From positions 1 to 24,213 of the forward strand of contig DASWTI010000611.1 of assembly GCA_036402215.1 (NCBI GenBank): DNA of 24,213 nt, written 5' to 3'. Positions within the stretch are counted from its first letter, which is position 1. Each line of letters starts with the position of its first letter. The translations under genes were made by a program, and so were the position numbers. This DNA is from DASXTS01 sp036402215 (GTDB taxonomy: Bacteria; Actinomycetota; Actinomycetes; Mycobacteriales; Pseudonocardiaceae). Below, in pieces: positions 7,745 through 15,638 of this stretch. The notes beneath the pieces were generated by a model, which was not told where the DNA came from, searched no databases, and saw nothing but the letters and a program-made list of their open reading frames with translations.

Positions 7745-7793
7745 TTGAAGCGGCCCGGCGGGCGTGCGTAAACTTAAGTTACTGGCGAGTAGC
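7745..7793 (+). promoter_or_regulatory. Predicted promoter and operator of the acyl-CoA dehydrogenase gene
   Basis: A TTGAAG (7745-7750) and TAAACT (7769-7774) pair is separated by 18 bp, a good housekeeping-sigma match. AACTTAAGTT (7771-7780) is a perfect palindrome. It runs into GTTACTGGCGAGTAGC (7778-7793), an almost perfect inverted repeat (GTTACT/AGTAGC). Both overlap the expected start point, an arrangement seen for TetR-type repressors of fatty acid degradation; the regulator itself is not in the window. Confidence 0.5.
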
Positions 7794-7820
7794 ACCGGAT
7801 CTCGACGTATCGGAGCCGAC

Positions 7821-9644
7821 ATGAGCCACTACCGCAGCAACCTGCGCGACCTCGAGTTCAACCTGTTCGAGGTCTTCGGCGTCGGCGATCGGCTGGGCAC
7901 CGAACCGTTCGGCGAACTCGACGCGGAGACTGTGCGCGACACCCTGCGCGAGCTCGACCGCCTCGCCACCGGCCCGCTCGCCGAGTCCTTCGCCGACGCC
8001 GACCGCAACCCGCCGGTGTACGACCCGGCGACGTTCTCGGTGACCGTGCCCGAGTCCTTCCGGCGCTCCTACCAGGCGCTCTGGGACGGCGAGTGGTACC
8101 GCGTGAGCCTGCCGGCCGAGCTGGGCGGCTACGGCGCCCCGCCGTCGGTCATCTGGGCGACCTCCGAGCTGATCCTCGGGGCCAACCCGGCCGCCTTCAT
8201 GTACATGGCCGGCCCGAACTTCGCCTCGATCGTGCACCGCAACGGCACGCCCGAGCAGCAGCACTGGGCCGAGCTGATGATCGAGCGCGGCTGGGGCGCC
8301 ACCATGGTGCTCACCGAGCCGGACGCCGGCTCCGACGTGGGCGCCGGCCGCACCAAGGCCGTCCGGCAGGAGGACGGCACCTGGCACATCGAGGGCGTGA
8401 AGCGCTTCATCACGTCCGCCGAGTGGGACGTCCCGGAGAACATCGTGCACCTGGTGCTGGCCCGCCCCGAGGGCGCCGGCCCCGGCACCAAGGGCCTGAG
8501 CCTGTTCTTCGTGCCGAAGTTCCACTTCGACGGCCGGACCGGCGAGCTCGGCGAGCGCAACGGCGTGTACGTCACCAACGTCGAGCACAAGATGGGCCTC
8601 AAGGTGTCCACCACGTGCGAGCTGACCTTCGGCCAGCACGGCACGCCCGCCGTGGGATGGCTGGTCGGCGAGGTGCACGACGGCATCGCGCAGATGTTCC
8701 AGGTGATCGAGTACGCCCGGATGATGGTCGGCACCAAGGCGATCGCCACGCTGTCCACCGGGTACCTGAACGCCCTGGAGTACGCCAAGGAGCGGGTGCA
8801 GGGCGCCGACCTGACGCAGATGCTGGACAAGACCGCGCCGCGCGTCCCGATCACCCGCCACCCCGACGTCCGCCGCCTGCTGATGGCGCAGAAGGCGTAC
8901 GCCGAGGGCCTGCGCGCCGTCTACCTGTACACCGCCACCTTCCAGGACGCCGTGGTCGCCGGCGGCGAGGACGCCGAGCTGGCCGCCCGGGTCAACGACC
9001 TGCTGCTGCCCATCGTCAAGGGCGTCGGCTCGGAGCGGGCCTACGAGCAGCTCGCGCAGTCGCTGCAGGTCCTCGGCGGGTCCGGCTTCCTGCAGGACTA
9101 CCCCATCGAGCAGTACATCCGGGACGCGAAGATCGACAGCCTGTACGAGGGCACCACCGCCATCCAGTCGCTGGACTTCTTCTTCCGCAAGATCATCCGC
9201 GACAAGGGCGTGGCGCTCGGCTTCCTGGCCAACGAGATCCAGCAGTTCATCGGCGCCGAGTCGGGCAACGGCCGGCTCAAGGAGGAGCGGGCGCTGCTGG
9301 CCACCGCGCTCGGCGACACCCAGGCCGTGCTCGGCAAGCTCGTCGAGTACCTGACCGCCTCGCAGGAGGACCCGGCCAGCATCTACAAGGTCGGCCAGCA
9401 CACCGTGCGCCTGCTGATGACCGTCGGCGACCTGCTGATCGGCTGGCTCCTGCTGCGCCAGGCCACCGTCGCCCTCACCGCCCTGGACGCCGGCCCGTCG
9501 GCCCGCGACAAGGCCTTCTACGAGGGCAAGGTGGCCGCCGCCTCGTTCTTCGCCCGCACCGTGCTGCCGACCATCACCGCCAACCGCACCATCGTCGAGT
9601 CCGCCGACAACTCCCTCATGCAACTCGACGAGGCCGCCTTCTAG
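7821..9644 (+). CDS. Acyl-CoA dehydrogenase, large DmdC/FadE-like form
   Basis: The ATG at 7821 follows CGGAG at good spacing; 607 aa. This is the ~600-residue class with an N-terminal extension and a C-terminal extra domain (compare 3-methylmercaptopropionyl-CoA dehydrogenase DmdC and actinobacterial FadE proteins), not the 380-aa short form. The FAD/substrate motif GATMVLTEPDAGSDVG lies at about 159-175. The helical domain contains LQVLGGSGFLQDYPIEQYIRDAKI. The catalytic base is probably Glu443 in SLYEGTTAIQSLD. It should use FAD to form a trans-2-enoyl-CoA and pass electrons to ETF in beta-oxidation or a related acyl-CoA pathway; the chain length cannot be read from sequence. It is a single-gene unit followed by a large hairpin. 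Confidence 0.93.
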   Translation: MSHYRSNLRDLEFNLFEVFGVGDRLGTEPFGELDAETVRDTLRELDRLATGPLAESFADADRNPPVYDPATFSVTVPESFRRSYQALWDGEWYRVSLPAELGGYGAPPSVIWATSELILGANPAAFMYMAGPNFASIVHRNGTPEQQHWAELMIERGWGATMVLTEPDAGSDVGAGRTKAVRQEDGTWHIEGVKRFITSAEWDVPENIVHLVLARPEGAGPGTKGLSLFFVPKFHFDGRTGELGERNGVYVTNVEHKMGLKVSTTCELTFGQHGTPAVGWLVGEVHDGIAQMFQVIEYARMMVGTKAIATLSTGYLNALEYAKERVQGADLTQMLDKTAPRVPITRHPDVRRLLMAQKAYAEGLRAVYLYTATFQDAVVAGGEDAELAARVNDLLLPIVKGVGSERAYEQLAQSLQVLGGSGFLQDYPIEQYIRDAKIDSLYEGTTAIQSLDFFFRKIIRDKGVALGFLANEIQQFIGAESGNGRLKEERALLATALGDTQAVLGKLVEYLTASQEDPASIYKVGQHTVRLLMTVGDLLIGWLLLRQATVALTALDAGPSARDKAFYEGKVAAASFFARTVLPTITANRTIVESADNSLMQLDEAAF

Positions 9645-9683
9645 CACCGCGGCACCACGGCCTGCCGCCTCCCGCGGCACCCT

Positions 9684-9743
9684 GACGAGCACGATGTGAC
9701 CATCCCACCGCCCCGGCGGCCGGGGTGGCACATCGTGCTCGTC
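9684..9743. terminator. Long inverted repeat, probable terminator
   Basis: GACGAGCACGATGTG (9684-9698) and CACATCGTGCTCGTC (9729-9743) are perfect 15-nt inverted repeats. Inside, CCACC (9705-9709) pairs with GGTGG (9724-9728), giving a long, slightly interrupted stem 40 nt past the acyl-CoA dehydrogenase stop. There is no T-tract. Confidence 0.65.
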
Positions 9744-9881
9744 CCGTTCGCGGGTCAGGCGGGTCAGGTACGCCGGCTGCGGACCGCGACGAACGAGCCC
9801 GACGGCTCGGTGCCACGTCGCGCCGGACCCGCTGGCTCGGCTCCGTGTCACATCGACCGGTTCCGGTCCGATCAGCCAGGC

Positions 9882-10967
9882 ATGCGACTCCCTCGTCCCG
9901 TCGTCACCCTGCTGTCCTTGCGCCGCAACGCATTCGTGCTCCGGCGCTGGCCGGCCGGCGCCCTCGTCCTGATCGGCGTACTGGTCCTGGCGCTGCTGAC
10001 ATGGACTCTGCTCACCCTGACGGACCGCCTGACCTGGACCGCGGACGCGAACGCACAGGTGATCGGGTCCCTGGGGGACTGGGCCGCCGGAGTCTTCACC
10101 GGGCTGGCCGTGGCACTGGCCGTGCTCCAGTTCCGTAGCGCCCGGCGGATCGAACTGGAGACCGAACGCCGCGCACAGGCGCTCACCGTCGGAGCCTGGG
10201 CCGAATGGGGGGCAGCCGCCGACGCCGATCCGAGCACGGGCATCGAACTGGGCCGGGCGTTGCCGGATCTCCCGCCCGGCGCGACGTCGCCGGAGACGCG
10301 GCGAGCCGCCGTCCTCAACGGGTCGGCCGGGGTGATCTACGACTGGTCGGTGACGATCGTCCCCTCCAATGGCTGGCCCTACTACGTGCGATTCTCGGCG
10401 AGGACCGGCGTGCTGCGCCCGAACGTGCCGGTCCGCGTCGCGCTCGGCGGCCCGACCGAGGGGTTCGTCGTCCGGGCCGTGGGCTCCGAGCCGCAGCGTG
10501 CCCCTGCCGGTGCCCCCCGCTTCGTCGTGCTGAACTTCACCGACGCGTGGGGCGAGCCGTGGATCCGGACCAACGGCGATCTCCAGCCCATCTCGCGGGA
10601 GAGCGCCTTCCTGCCGAAGATGGTCCACCTGCGTAATCCGGCGATGAGCTGGGCCGGGTACATCGACCAGGCGACCTGGGAGGCATGCCGAGCGGCGATC
10701 GGCGCGCCGCCGGAGCTGCCGGAGCAACTACTCGCGCTGGCTCCTGCAGGCGGGCCACCTGTCCTCACCCACCGGGACGTCGAGCAGCTGCACACCATGC
10801 TCGTCGGGGCGAGGCCGCGGGTCCGGCGAGCGCACGACTTCCGCCACCAGTCACGCGGCATCCGGCGACGGGTGCCGACACTGGCCTCCTACCTGCGCGT
10901 CCGGCGGTTCCTGCACGACGTGGTGCAGGCCGGGCGCGGGGGCGTTCTGCTGGTCGAGGGCGACTGA
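9882..10967 (+). CDS. Hypothetical two-TM membrane protein, 361 aa
   Basis: I chose the ATG at 9882 (MRLPRPVVTLLSLRRNAFVL) because the membrane region starts soon after it. The frame is open back to 9696, but that part runs through the inverted repeat and looks non-coding. Two TM segments (about 25-47 and 64-84) form a hairpin anchor. A basic helix (RSARRIELETERRAQA) and a soluble cytoplasmic region of about 270 residues follow; the latter is partly beta-rich (YDWSVTIVPSNGWPYYVRFS) with a basic C-terminal part. I do not recognise the family. It has a weak ribosome binding site and no obvious operon partner. Confidence 0.7.
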   Translation: MRLPRPVVTLLSLRRNAFVLRRWPAGALVLIGVLVLALLTWTLLTLTDRLTWTADANAQVIGSLGDWAAGVFTGLAVALAVLQFRSARRIELETERRAQALTVGAWAEWGAAADADPSTGIELGRALPDLPPGATSPETRRAAVLNGSAGVIYDWSVTIVPSNGWPYYVRFSARTGVLRPNVPVRVALGGPTEGFVVRAVGSEPQRAPAGAPRFVVLNFTDAWGEPWIRTNGDLQPISRESAFLPKMVHLRNPAMSWAGYIDQATWEACRAAIGAPPELPEQLLALAPAGGPPVLTHRDVEQLHTMLVGARPRVRRAHDFRHQSRGIRRRVPTLASYLRVRRFLHDVVQAGRGGVLLVEGD

Positions 10968-10975
10968 TCGCGTGG

Positions 10976-11776
10976 TCAGGTGCGCTGGCTGCGGGCGGCG
11001 ACGAAGCAGTAGGCGCCGTAGGCCACGAAGCCCAGCGCCACCACCACGAGCAGCACGGTGCCGAACGGCTGGTCGGCCAGCGTGTGCAGGGCCTTGTCGA
11101 GGCCGCCCGCCTGATTCGGGTCGCGGTTCACGGCGGCGAGGCCGAGCAGGAGGCCGATGATGCCGATGGCGACGCCCTTGGCGGGGTAGCCGATCTGGCC
11201 GAGGCGGGTGGTCAGGCGGGTGGTGCCGGCCGGCAGCCGCGCGGTGTCGAGGTCCTGCAGGAAGTTCTTGCTGACGCCCTTGTGGATGCGGTGCACGCCG
11301 AGGGCGATCACCGCCAGGGCCACCAGGCCGACCAGGAGCCGGCCGAGCGGCAGGTCCAGCAGCTTGGCGGTGAACTCCTGCTGCTGCTGGTCGCCGGACT
11401 GCCCGCCGGAGCCCTGCATCAGCCGCACGGCGTAGATGACGATGGCCACGGCGACCACGCCGTGGGCGCCGGCCTCGACGCGCTTCTGCAGGCGCTTGCT
11501 GCGGTCGGAAACCCACCGGTAGCCCTGGGCCGCCGCGAAGAACTGCCAGAGCGCGTACGCCACCAGGCCGGCTGCCAGGAGCACCAGCAGCACCTTGCCG
11601 AGCGGCTGCTCGGCGATGGCGGACACGGCGCCGGCCTGGTCGGTCTGCTGGTCGCCGCTGCCGAGCGCCACCTGGACGGCGAGCCACCCGATCACCAGGT
11701 GCACCACGCCGTAGCACACCATGCCGATCCGCCCGGCCACCTCGACCGCGTGGGGAGCCTCATGCTGGACGGCCAC
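10976..11776 (-). CDS. DUF1206 membrane protein
   Basis: The GTG at 11776 (VAVQHEAPHAVEVAGRIGMV) follows a strong GGGAGGTG ribosome binding site; 266 aa. The protein is built of three repeated units of about 80 aa, each with two TM segments and each opening with a conserved Gly/Tyr turn (AGRIGMVCYGVVHLVIG, GAHGVVAVAIVIYAVR, LGQIGYPAKGVAIGIIG), giving six TM helices. This is the DUF1206 pattern; the function is unknown. It lies 71 bp downstream of the FAD oxidase gene and probably shares its transcript. Confidence 0.9.
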   Translation of the reverse strand: MAVQHEAPHAVEVAGRIGMVCYGVVHLVIGWLAVQVALGSGDQQTDQAGAVSAIAEQPLGKVLLVLLAAGLVAYALWQFFAAAQGYRWVSDRSKRLQKRVEAGAHGVVAVAIVIYAVRLMQGSGGQSGDQQQQEFTAKLLDLPLGRLLVGLVALAVIALGVHRIHKGVSKNFLQDLDTARLPAGTTRLTTRLGQIGYPAKGVAIGIIGLLLGLAAVNRDPNQAGGLDKALHTLADQPFGTVLLVVVALGFVAYGAYCFVAARSQRT

Positions 11777-11847
11777 CGGACACCTCCCTCGTCCGGGTGA
11801 TCCTCGCTCGCCGCGGCCGACTTCGCATGTCGGGACGGCGGCGGTGA

Positions 11848-12906
11848 TCAGCCGTGCAGGACCGGTTTCGGAGCGTCGTCGCACAGCGCGGCCTCGGCGA
11901 GCACCGTGCCGATGACCGGGGCGAGCTTGAACAGGTTGTCCCCGTACAGCGTCAGGAACGGGCCCTCGCGCTGCGCGCCGTACCCGTCGCCCCAGCTCGC
12001 GGTGATCGTGCAGTACAGCTCGTCGAGCACCTGCTCGTCCACGCCGGGCAGGTTCTCCCGCACGTACTCCAGCGTCAGCCGCCGCCCGGTGCCGACGACG
12101 TGGTCGCGGCCGAGTTCCCAGGCGCTGTCCGCCGGGTCGAAGTGCGTGCCGACCGCCCACTGCCCCGGCGCCACCAGATGCTGGTACGTGGTCACGCCCG
12201 GCCGCCACGCCTGGCTCTTCTCGATCAGGCAGACGGGCCGCGCGCCCCCGTCGAGCAGCGGGAAGGTGAACCGCGCGTGGTGGTAGAGCCCAGCCGGCAC
12301 GTACAGGCCGACGTCCGCGCCGAGGTGGCTGGAACCGGCCCCGGCGACCAGCACGCACGCATCGAAGTCCTGGGTGCCGGACACGCTGTGCACGCGGGCG
12401 CGGCCGGCGGCGGTGCGCTCCAGGCGGAACACCGGGTCGTGCACCACGGCGGACCGGGCGCGGCCGAACAGGTAGCGGCCGACGGCCTCGGCGTCCAGCA
12501 CGCCGCCACCGAGGTCCACCAGCGCCGGGCCGTCGATCGCCCGCACCTCGGTGCCGAGCAGCTCCGGCGTCGCCTCGGCCACCCGGTGCGCCGCGCCCGC
12601 GGCGGCCATCGCCGCGGCCCACTCCGGCACGCACTCGCCGGTGACGGCCGTGCCGGTGGTGCGCACCAGCTCGGCGCCGAGCCGGGCCGACCAGGCGCGG
12701 AACTCGTGCAGCGACCGCTCGGCCAGCTCCACGAGCTCGGGCGCGCCGTGCGCCAGCCGGAAGATCCGCGAGGCACCGGCGGAGCGCTGCGACATCGGCC
12801 CGGTGGACTCGTAGCAGACGACGTCCGCGTCGCGGTCGAGCAGCGCGGCGGTGGTGGACAGCCCGCTGACCCCGGCCCCGACCACCGCGATCTTCACGGC
12901 CGCCAT
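11848..12906 (-). CDS. FAD-dependent amine oxidase of the sarcosine oxidase / N-methyltryptophan oxidase type
   Basis: The ATG at 12906 is 1 nt after the stop of the upstream gene (TAGCATG), so translation is coupled; 352 aa. The Rossmann motif VGAGVSGLSTTAALLD lies at residues 8-23. The family signature SAGASRIFRLAHG...LAERSLHEFRAW follows at about 42-75. The C-terminal FAD part contains YGDNLFKLAPVIGTVLAEAAL. Members oxidise N-methyl or primary amine carbons with O2 release of H2O2. Monomeric sarcosine oxidase links FAD to a Cys in this C-terminal region. Here Cys299 (LYCTIT) is two positions off by my alignment, so covalent flavin is uncertain. The substrate is unknown. Confidence 0.85.
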   Translation of the reverse strand: MAAVKIAVVGAGVSGLSTTAALLDRDADVVCYESTGPMSQRSAGASRIFRLAHGAPELVELAERSLHEFRAWSARLGAELVRTTGTAVTGECVPEWAAAMAAAGAAHRVAEATPELLGTEVRAIDGPALVDLGGGVLDAEAVGRYLFGRARSAVVHDPVFRLERTAAGRARVHSVSGTQDFDACVLVAGAGSSHLGADVGLYVPAGLYHHARFTFPLLDGGARPVCLIEKSQAWRPGVTTYQHLVAPGQWAVGTHFDPADSAWELGRDHVVGTGRRLTLEYVRENLPGVDEQVLDELYCTITASWGDGYGAQREGPFLTLYGDNLFKLAPVIGTVLAEAALCDDAPKPVLHG

Positions 12907-12907
12907 G

Positions 12908-13639
12908 CTACGCGCCGGGCCCGGAGCCGAGCCGTTCCCTGAGGCGGGAGGCGTAGAAGGGCCGGTCGGTGATGAGCACGTCCACCCGGGGCTCGGCCAG
13001 GAAGTGCGCCACCCGCCGCGGGGCGTTGACCGTCCACACCATGACCTCGACGCCGCCCCGCCGGCAGCGCCGCAGCACCTCCGGCGTCGCCGCCCGGTGG
13101 TGCAGCGCCACGCCGGACGCCCCGCAGCCGATCACCTCGCGCAGGTCCAGCGGGCGGTTGCGGGCGCGACGGCCGGCCCTGGCGCGTGCGCCGCGCACCG
13201 GGTGCGCCGTGGAGAGCGCGGTGCGCACGCCGGGCAGCGCGCTACGGATGCGCCGGATCGACGCCGGGTTCTCGGTGGTGGCCACGAAGCCGTCCACGCC
13301 GAGCAGGTCCACCGCCGGGCCGGCCACGGCCAGCTCGTCGTCGTCCTCCTTGAGGTCGATGTGGCCGTACGCGCGGCCGGCGATGAGCTCCATGACCTCC
13401 ATGGCGAGCGGCACCTCGTGGCCGGCCAGCCGGGACAGCTCGGCGTACGTGAGGCTGCCGACCGCGCGGCCCGCGACGTGCTCGTCGTGCCGCACCACCC
13501 AGGCGCCGTCGGCCGTGCGCCGCACGTCGAACTCCACGTACTCCGGCCGCGACTCCAGCGCGGTGGTGAACGCCGCCCAGGTGCCCGCCGGCGCGCGCTC
13601 GCGGCCGCCTCGGTGAGCGGAGATGGCAGGTACCGGCAT
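12908..13639 (-). CDS. Glycerophosphodiester phosphodiesterase (GDPD)-like protein
   Basis: I chose the ATG at 13639 (MPVPAISAHRGG), which places the catalytic HR near the N-terminus as usual; 243 aa. His9-Arg10, Glu36 and Asp38 (YVEFDV) and His51 (VVRHDEH) match the catalytic and metal-binding set. The C-terminal strand MVWTVNAPRRVAHFL and the motif VDVLITDRP are typical of the barrel end. The conserved Glu-Asn-Thr after the first loop is replaced by Ala18-Gly19-Thr20, and the mid-barrel acidic strand reads HIDLKEDDD. Activity on glycerophosphodiesters to give glycerol-3-phosphate is therefore likely but not certain. It has no signal peptide and is first in the minus-strand operon with the amine oxidase. 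Confidence 0.85.
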   Translation of the reverse strand: MPVPAISAHRGGRERAPAGTWAAFTTALESRPEYVEFDVRRTADGAWVVRHDEHVAGRAVGSLTYAELSRLAGHEVPLAMEVMELIAGRAYGHIDLKEDDDELAVAGPAVDLLGVDGFVATTENPASIRRIRSALPGVRTALSTAHPVRGARARAGRRARNRPLDLREVIGCGASGVALHHRAATPEVLRRCRRGGVEVMVWTVNAPRRVAHFLAEPRVDVLITDRPFYASRLRERLGSGPGA

Positions 13640-13813
13640 GACCGTCCGTTCGCTCGGGGATGGGCCGCCGCGCACGATGCCGCACCACCGCCACGGCGGT
13701 ACGACAGGGTCCCGACGGTCACCGAACGCCGAGGTGAACACCCGGGGCGTCACCGGATGGTGGCGCTCACGATCCCCCGCCTGCCGACGCCACCGCCACG
13801 TACGCTCCGTGTC

Positions 13814-14338
13814 GTGGGTGAGCGCACGGTGGTGGAGCTGGTGGACGGGGCGGGAGCCGCGGTCGGATCGACGTCGGTGGCCGAGGCGCACTCGCCGCCC
13901 GGCCGGCTGCACCGGGCGTTCTCGGTGCTGCTGTTCGACGGCGAGGGCCGGATGCTGCTGCAACGCCGCGCGCTCACCAAGTCCCGGTTCGCCGGCCGCT
14001 GGACGAACACCTGCTGCAGCCACCCGGCGCCCGGCGAGGACGTGCTGACCTCCGCGCGCCGCCGCCTGGAGGACGAGCTGAGCCTGACGGTGCCGGAGCT
14101 GCGCGAGGTGGGGCGGTTCGTCTACCGGGCGGCCGACCCGGACTCCGGCACCGTGGAGCACGAGTACGACCACGTGCTGGTCGGCCGCTGCGACGACGAG
14201 CCGACGCCGGACCCCGGCGAGATCGACTCGGTCCGCTGGGTGGCGCCGGACGAGGTGCAGGCCGTGCTCGCGGCCGAGCCGGACCGGCACTCCCCCTGGT
14301 TCGCCGACGTGGTGAGGCTCACCCTCGGTCGCTCGTAG
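13814..14338 (+). CDS. idi: Isopentenyl-diphosphate delta-isomerase, type I (Nudix fold)
   Basis: The GTG at 13814 (MGERTVVELVDGAG) gives 174 aa. It places every active-site residue exactly one position after its E. coli counterpart: His26 and His33 (metal), Cys68 and His70 (TNTCCSHP), Glu115 and Glu117 (VEHEYDH). An in-frame ATG at 13757 would add 19 Pro-rich residues. The enzyme interconverts IPP and DMAPP in isoprenoid synthesis, using Mg/Mn. The Nudix-box region RRRLEDELSLTV is present. A P450 gene follows on the same strand after 94 bp. Whether the two serve one terpenoid pathway is not shown by the sequence. Confidence 0.93.
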   Translation: MGERTVVELVDGAGAAVGSTSVAEAHSPPGRLHRAFSVLLFDGEGRMLLQRRALTKSRFAGRWTNTCCSHPAPGEDVLTSARRRLEDELSLTVPELREVGRFVYRAADPDSGTVEHEYDHVLVGRCDDEPTPDPGEIDSVRWVAPDEVQAVLAAEPDRHSPWFADVVRLTLGRS

Positions 14339-14395
14339 CCACTGGTGGTTGTAACGAGTTCACTCGAACGGTGGTAGACCAGCCCGGCTGGACGG

Positions 14396-14435
14396 TTGGA
14401 ACGCGAGGGGGTCTGCACTTACCGTTAGTTCGGTG
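14396..14435 (+). promoter_or_regulatory. Predicted promoter giving a leaderless P450 transcript
   Basis: TTGGAA (14396-14401) and TACCGT (14420-14425) are separated by 18 bp. The GTG start codon begins at 14433, 7 nt after the -10 box, where transcription should start. No Shine-Dalgarno sequence precedes the GTG, which supports leaderless translation. Confidence 0.5.
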
Positions 14436-15638
14436 CCGGCCAAGATCCTGCCGTTCGACCCAACGGACCCGTCCTTCGTGGACGATCCGTACCCGGTGTT
14501 CGACGTGCTGCGGGCGCGCGGCGAGGTACATCACCACGATGGCCTGGGGTTTCCGGTCGCCGTCTCCTACCAGGCGTGCTCCGCGGTGCTGCGCGGCCCG
14601 CAGCTGCAACGGGTCTGGCGCGACGCCGAGCCGCCCGAGGAGTTCACGGCGTTCAACCTGCTGCACCGCAACTCCATGCTGGAGAACGAACCGCCGCGGC
14701 ACACCCGGCTGCGGCGCCTGGTGGCCGGCGCGTTCAACCGCGGGCACACCGAGCGGTTGCGGCCGACCGTGCAGGCGGTGGCCGACCGGCTGGTGGCCGG
14801 CATGGTGGAGCGCATCCGCGACGACGGCTCCGCCGACCTGCTCACCATGCTGGCCGCGCCGCTGCCGATCGAGGTGATCGCCGAGCTGCTCGGCATCCCC
14901 GGGACGGACCGGCCGCTGCTGCAGCCGTGGTCCAACGCGATCGTCAAGATGTACGAGTACAACAGCCCGCCGCCGCAGCGGGCCGCCGCCGAACGGGCCG
15001 CCGCGGAGTTCGTGGAGTACCTGCGGGCGCTCGTGGAGCACCGGCGGCGGCACCCCGGCGAGGACCTGGTCACGGACCTGCTGTCGGTGTCCGACGGCGA
15101 GCTCACGCCGGACGAGCTGGTGGGCACCGCGGCGCTGCTGCTGATGGCGGGCCACGAGGCCACGGTGAACGTGCTGGGCAACGGCGTGCTGGCGCTGCTC
15201 ACCCAGCGCGGCCAGTGGCGGCGGCTGCGGGACAGCGTCGGCCGCGACCCGGCGCTCGCGGACACCGCCGTCGAGGAGCTCATCCGATTCGACTCGCCGC
15301 TGCAGCTCTTCGAACGCACCGCGGTGCAGGACGTGGAGATCGGCGGGGTGGAGATCCCGGCCGGGCAGAAGGTGGCCGCGCTGCTCGGGTCGGCGGCGCG
15401 GGACCCTGCGGTGTTCAAGGACCCGGACACGCTGGACATCGGGCGGCGGCCGAACCCGCACCTGGGGTTCGGCGCCGGCATCCACTACTGCCTGGGGGCG
15501 CCGCTGGCCCGCGTCGAGGTGCACGCGGCGCTGCTGGCGCTCACCGCGCGGCTACCCGGGCTGCGGCTGGCCGGCGAGCCGACGCGGCGGGCGGAGTTCG
15601 TGATCCGCGGCCTGACCGCGCTGCCGGTCACCGGCTGA
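14433..15638 (+). CDS. Cytochrome P450
   Basis: GTG start at 14433, 401 aa, the normal size for a soluble bacterial P450. The I-helix oxygen-binding motif AGHEAT is at 239-244, the ExxR salt bridge at Glu282/Arg285 (EELIRFDSP), and the haem loop HLGFGAGIHYCLG carries axial Cys353. Together they indicate a functional monooxygenase that needs ferredoxin and reductase from elsewhere, since none is adjacent. The substrate is unknown. The last 87 nt overlap, antiparallel, the 3' end of the DUF4328 gene. The Idi gene lies 94 bp upstream on the same strand. Confidence 0.95.
   Translation: MPAKILPFDPTDPSFVDDPYPVFDVLRARGEVHHHDGLGFPVAVSYQACSAVLRGPQLQRVWRDAEPPEEFTAFNLLHRNSMLENEPPRHTRLRRLVAGAFNRGHTERLRPTVQAVADRLVAGMVERIRDDGSADLLTMLAAPLPIEVIAELLGIPGTDRPLLQPWSNAIVKMYEYNSPPPQRAAAERAAAEFVEYLRALVEHRRRHPGEDLVTDLLSVSDGELTPDELVGTAALLLMAGHEATVNVLGNGVLALLTQRGQWRRLRDSVGRDPALADTAVEELIRFDSPLQLFERTAVQDVEIGGVEIPAGQKVAALLGSAARDPAVFKDPDTLDIGRRPNPHLGFGAGIHYCLGAPLARVEVHAALLALTARLPGLRLAGEPTRRAEFVIRGLTALPVTG

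Larger units (their letters stand above)
7167..7820. other. 654-bp gap between divergent regulator and acyl-CoA dehydrogenase genes
   Basis: No convincing gene is present: the open frames are Arg/Pro-rich with no domain content. The left part holds overlapping AAAGT-type inverted repeats (7351-7385). The middle holds a 9-bp inverted repeat CCCACCGGG (7601-7609) / CCCGGTGGG (7634-7642) in extremely GC-rich DNA. The right end holds a promoter and operator-like palindromes for the acyl-CoA dehydrogenase. Confidence 0.6.

Noticed and set aside
7223..7771. Plus-strand frame in the 654-bp gap
   Set aside because: Arg/Pro/Gly-rich, no ribosome binding site, and it runs through the predicted promoter of the next gene.
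7779..10727. 982-codon minus-strand open frame
   Set aside because: Antisense to the acyl-CoA dehydrogenase and the two-TM gene; composition is typical of a GC-rich shadow frame.
13814..15638. Terpenoid biosynthetic cluster suggested by Idi plus P450
   Set aside because: No terpene synthase, prenyltransferase or redox partner is visible; two genes are not enough to call a cluster.
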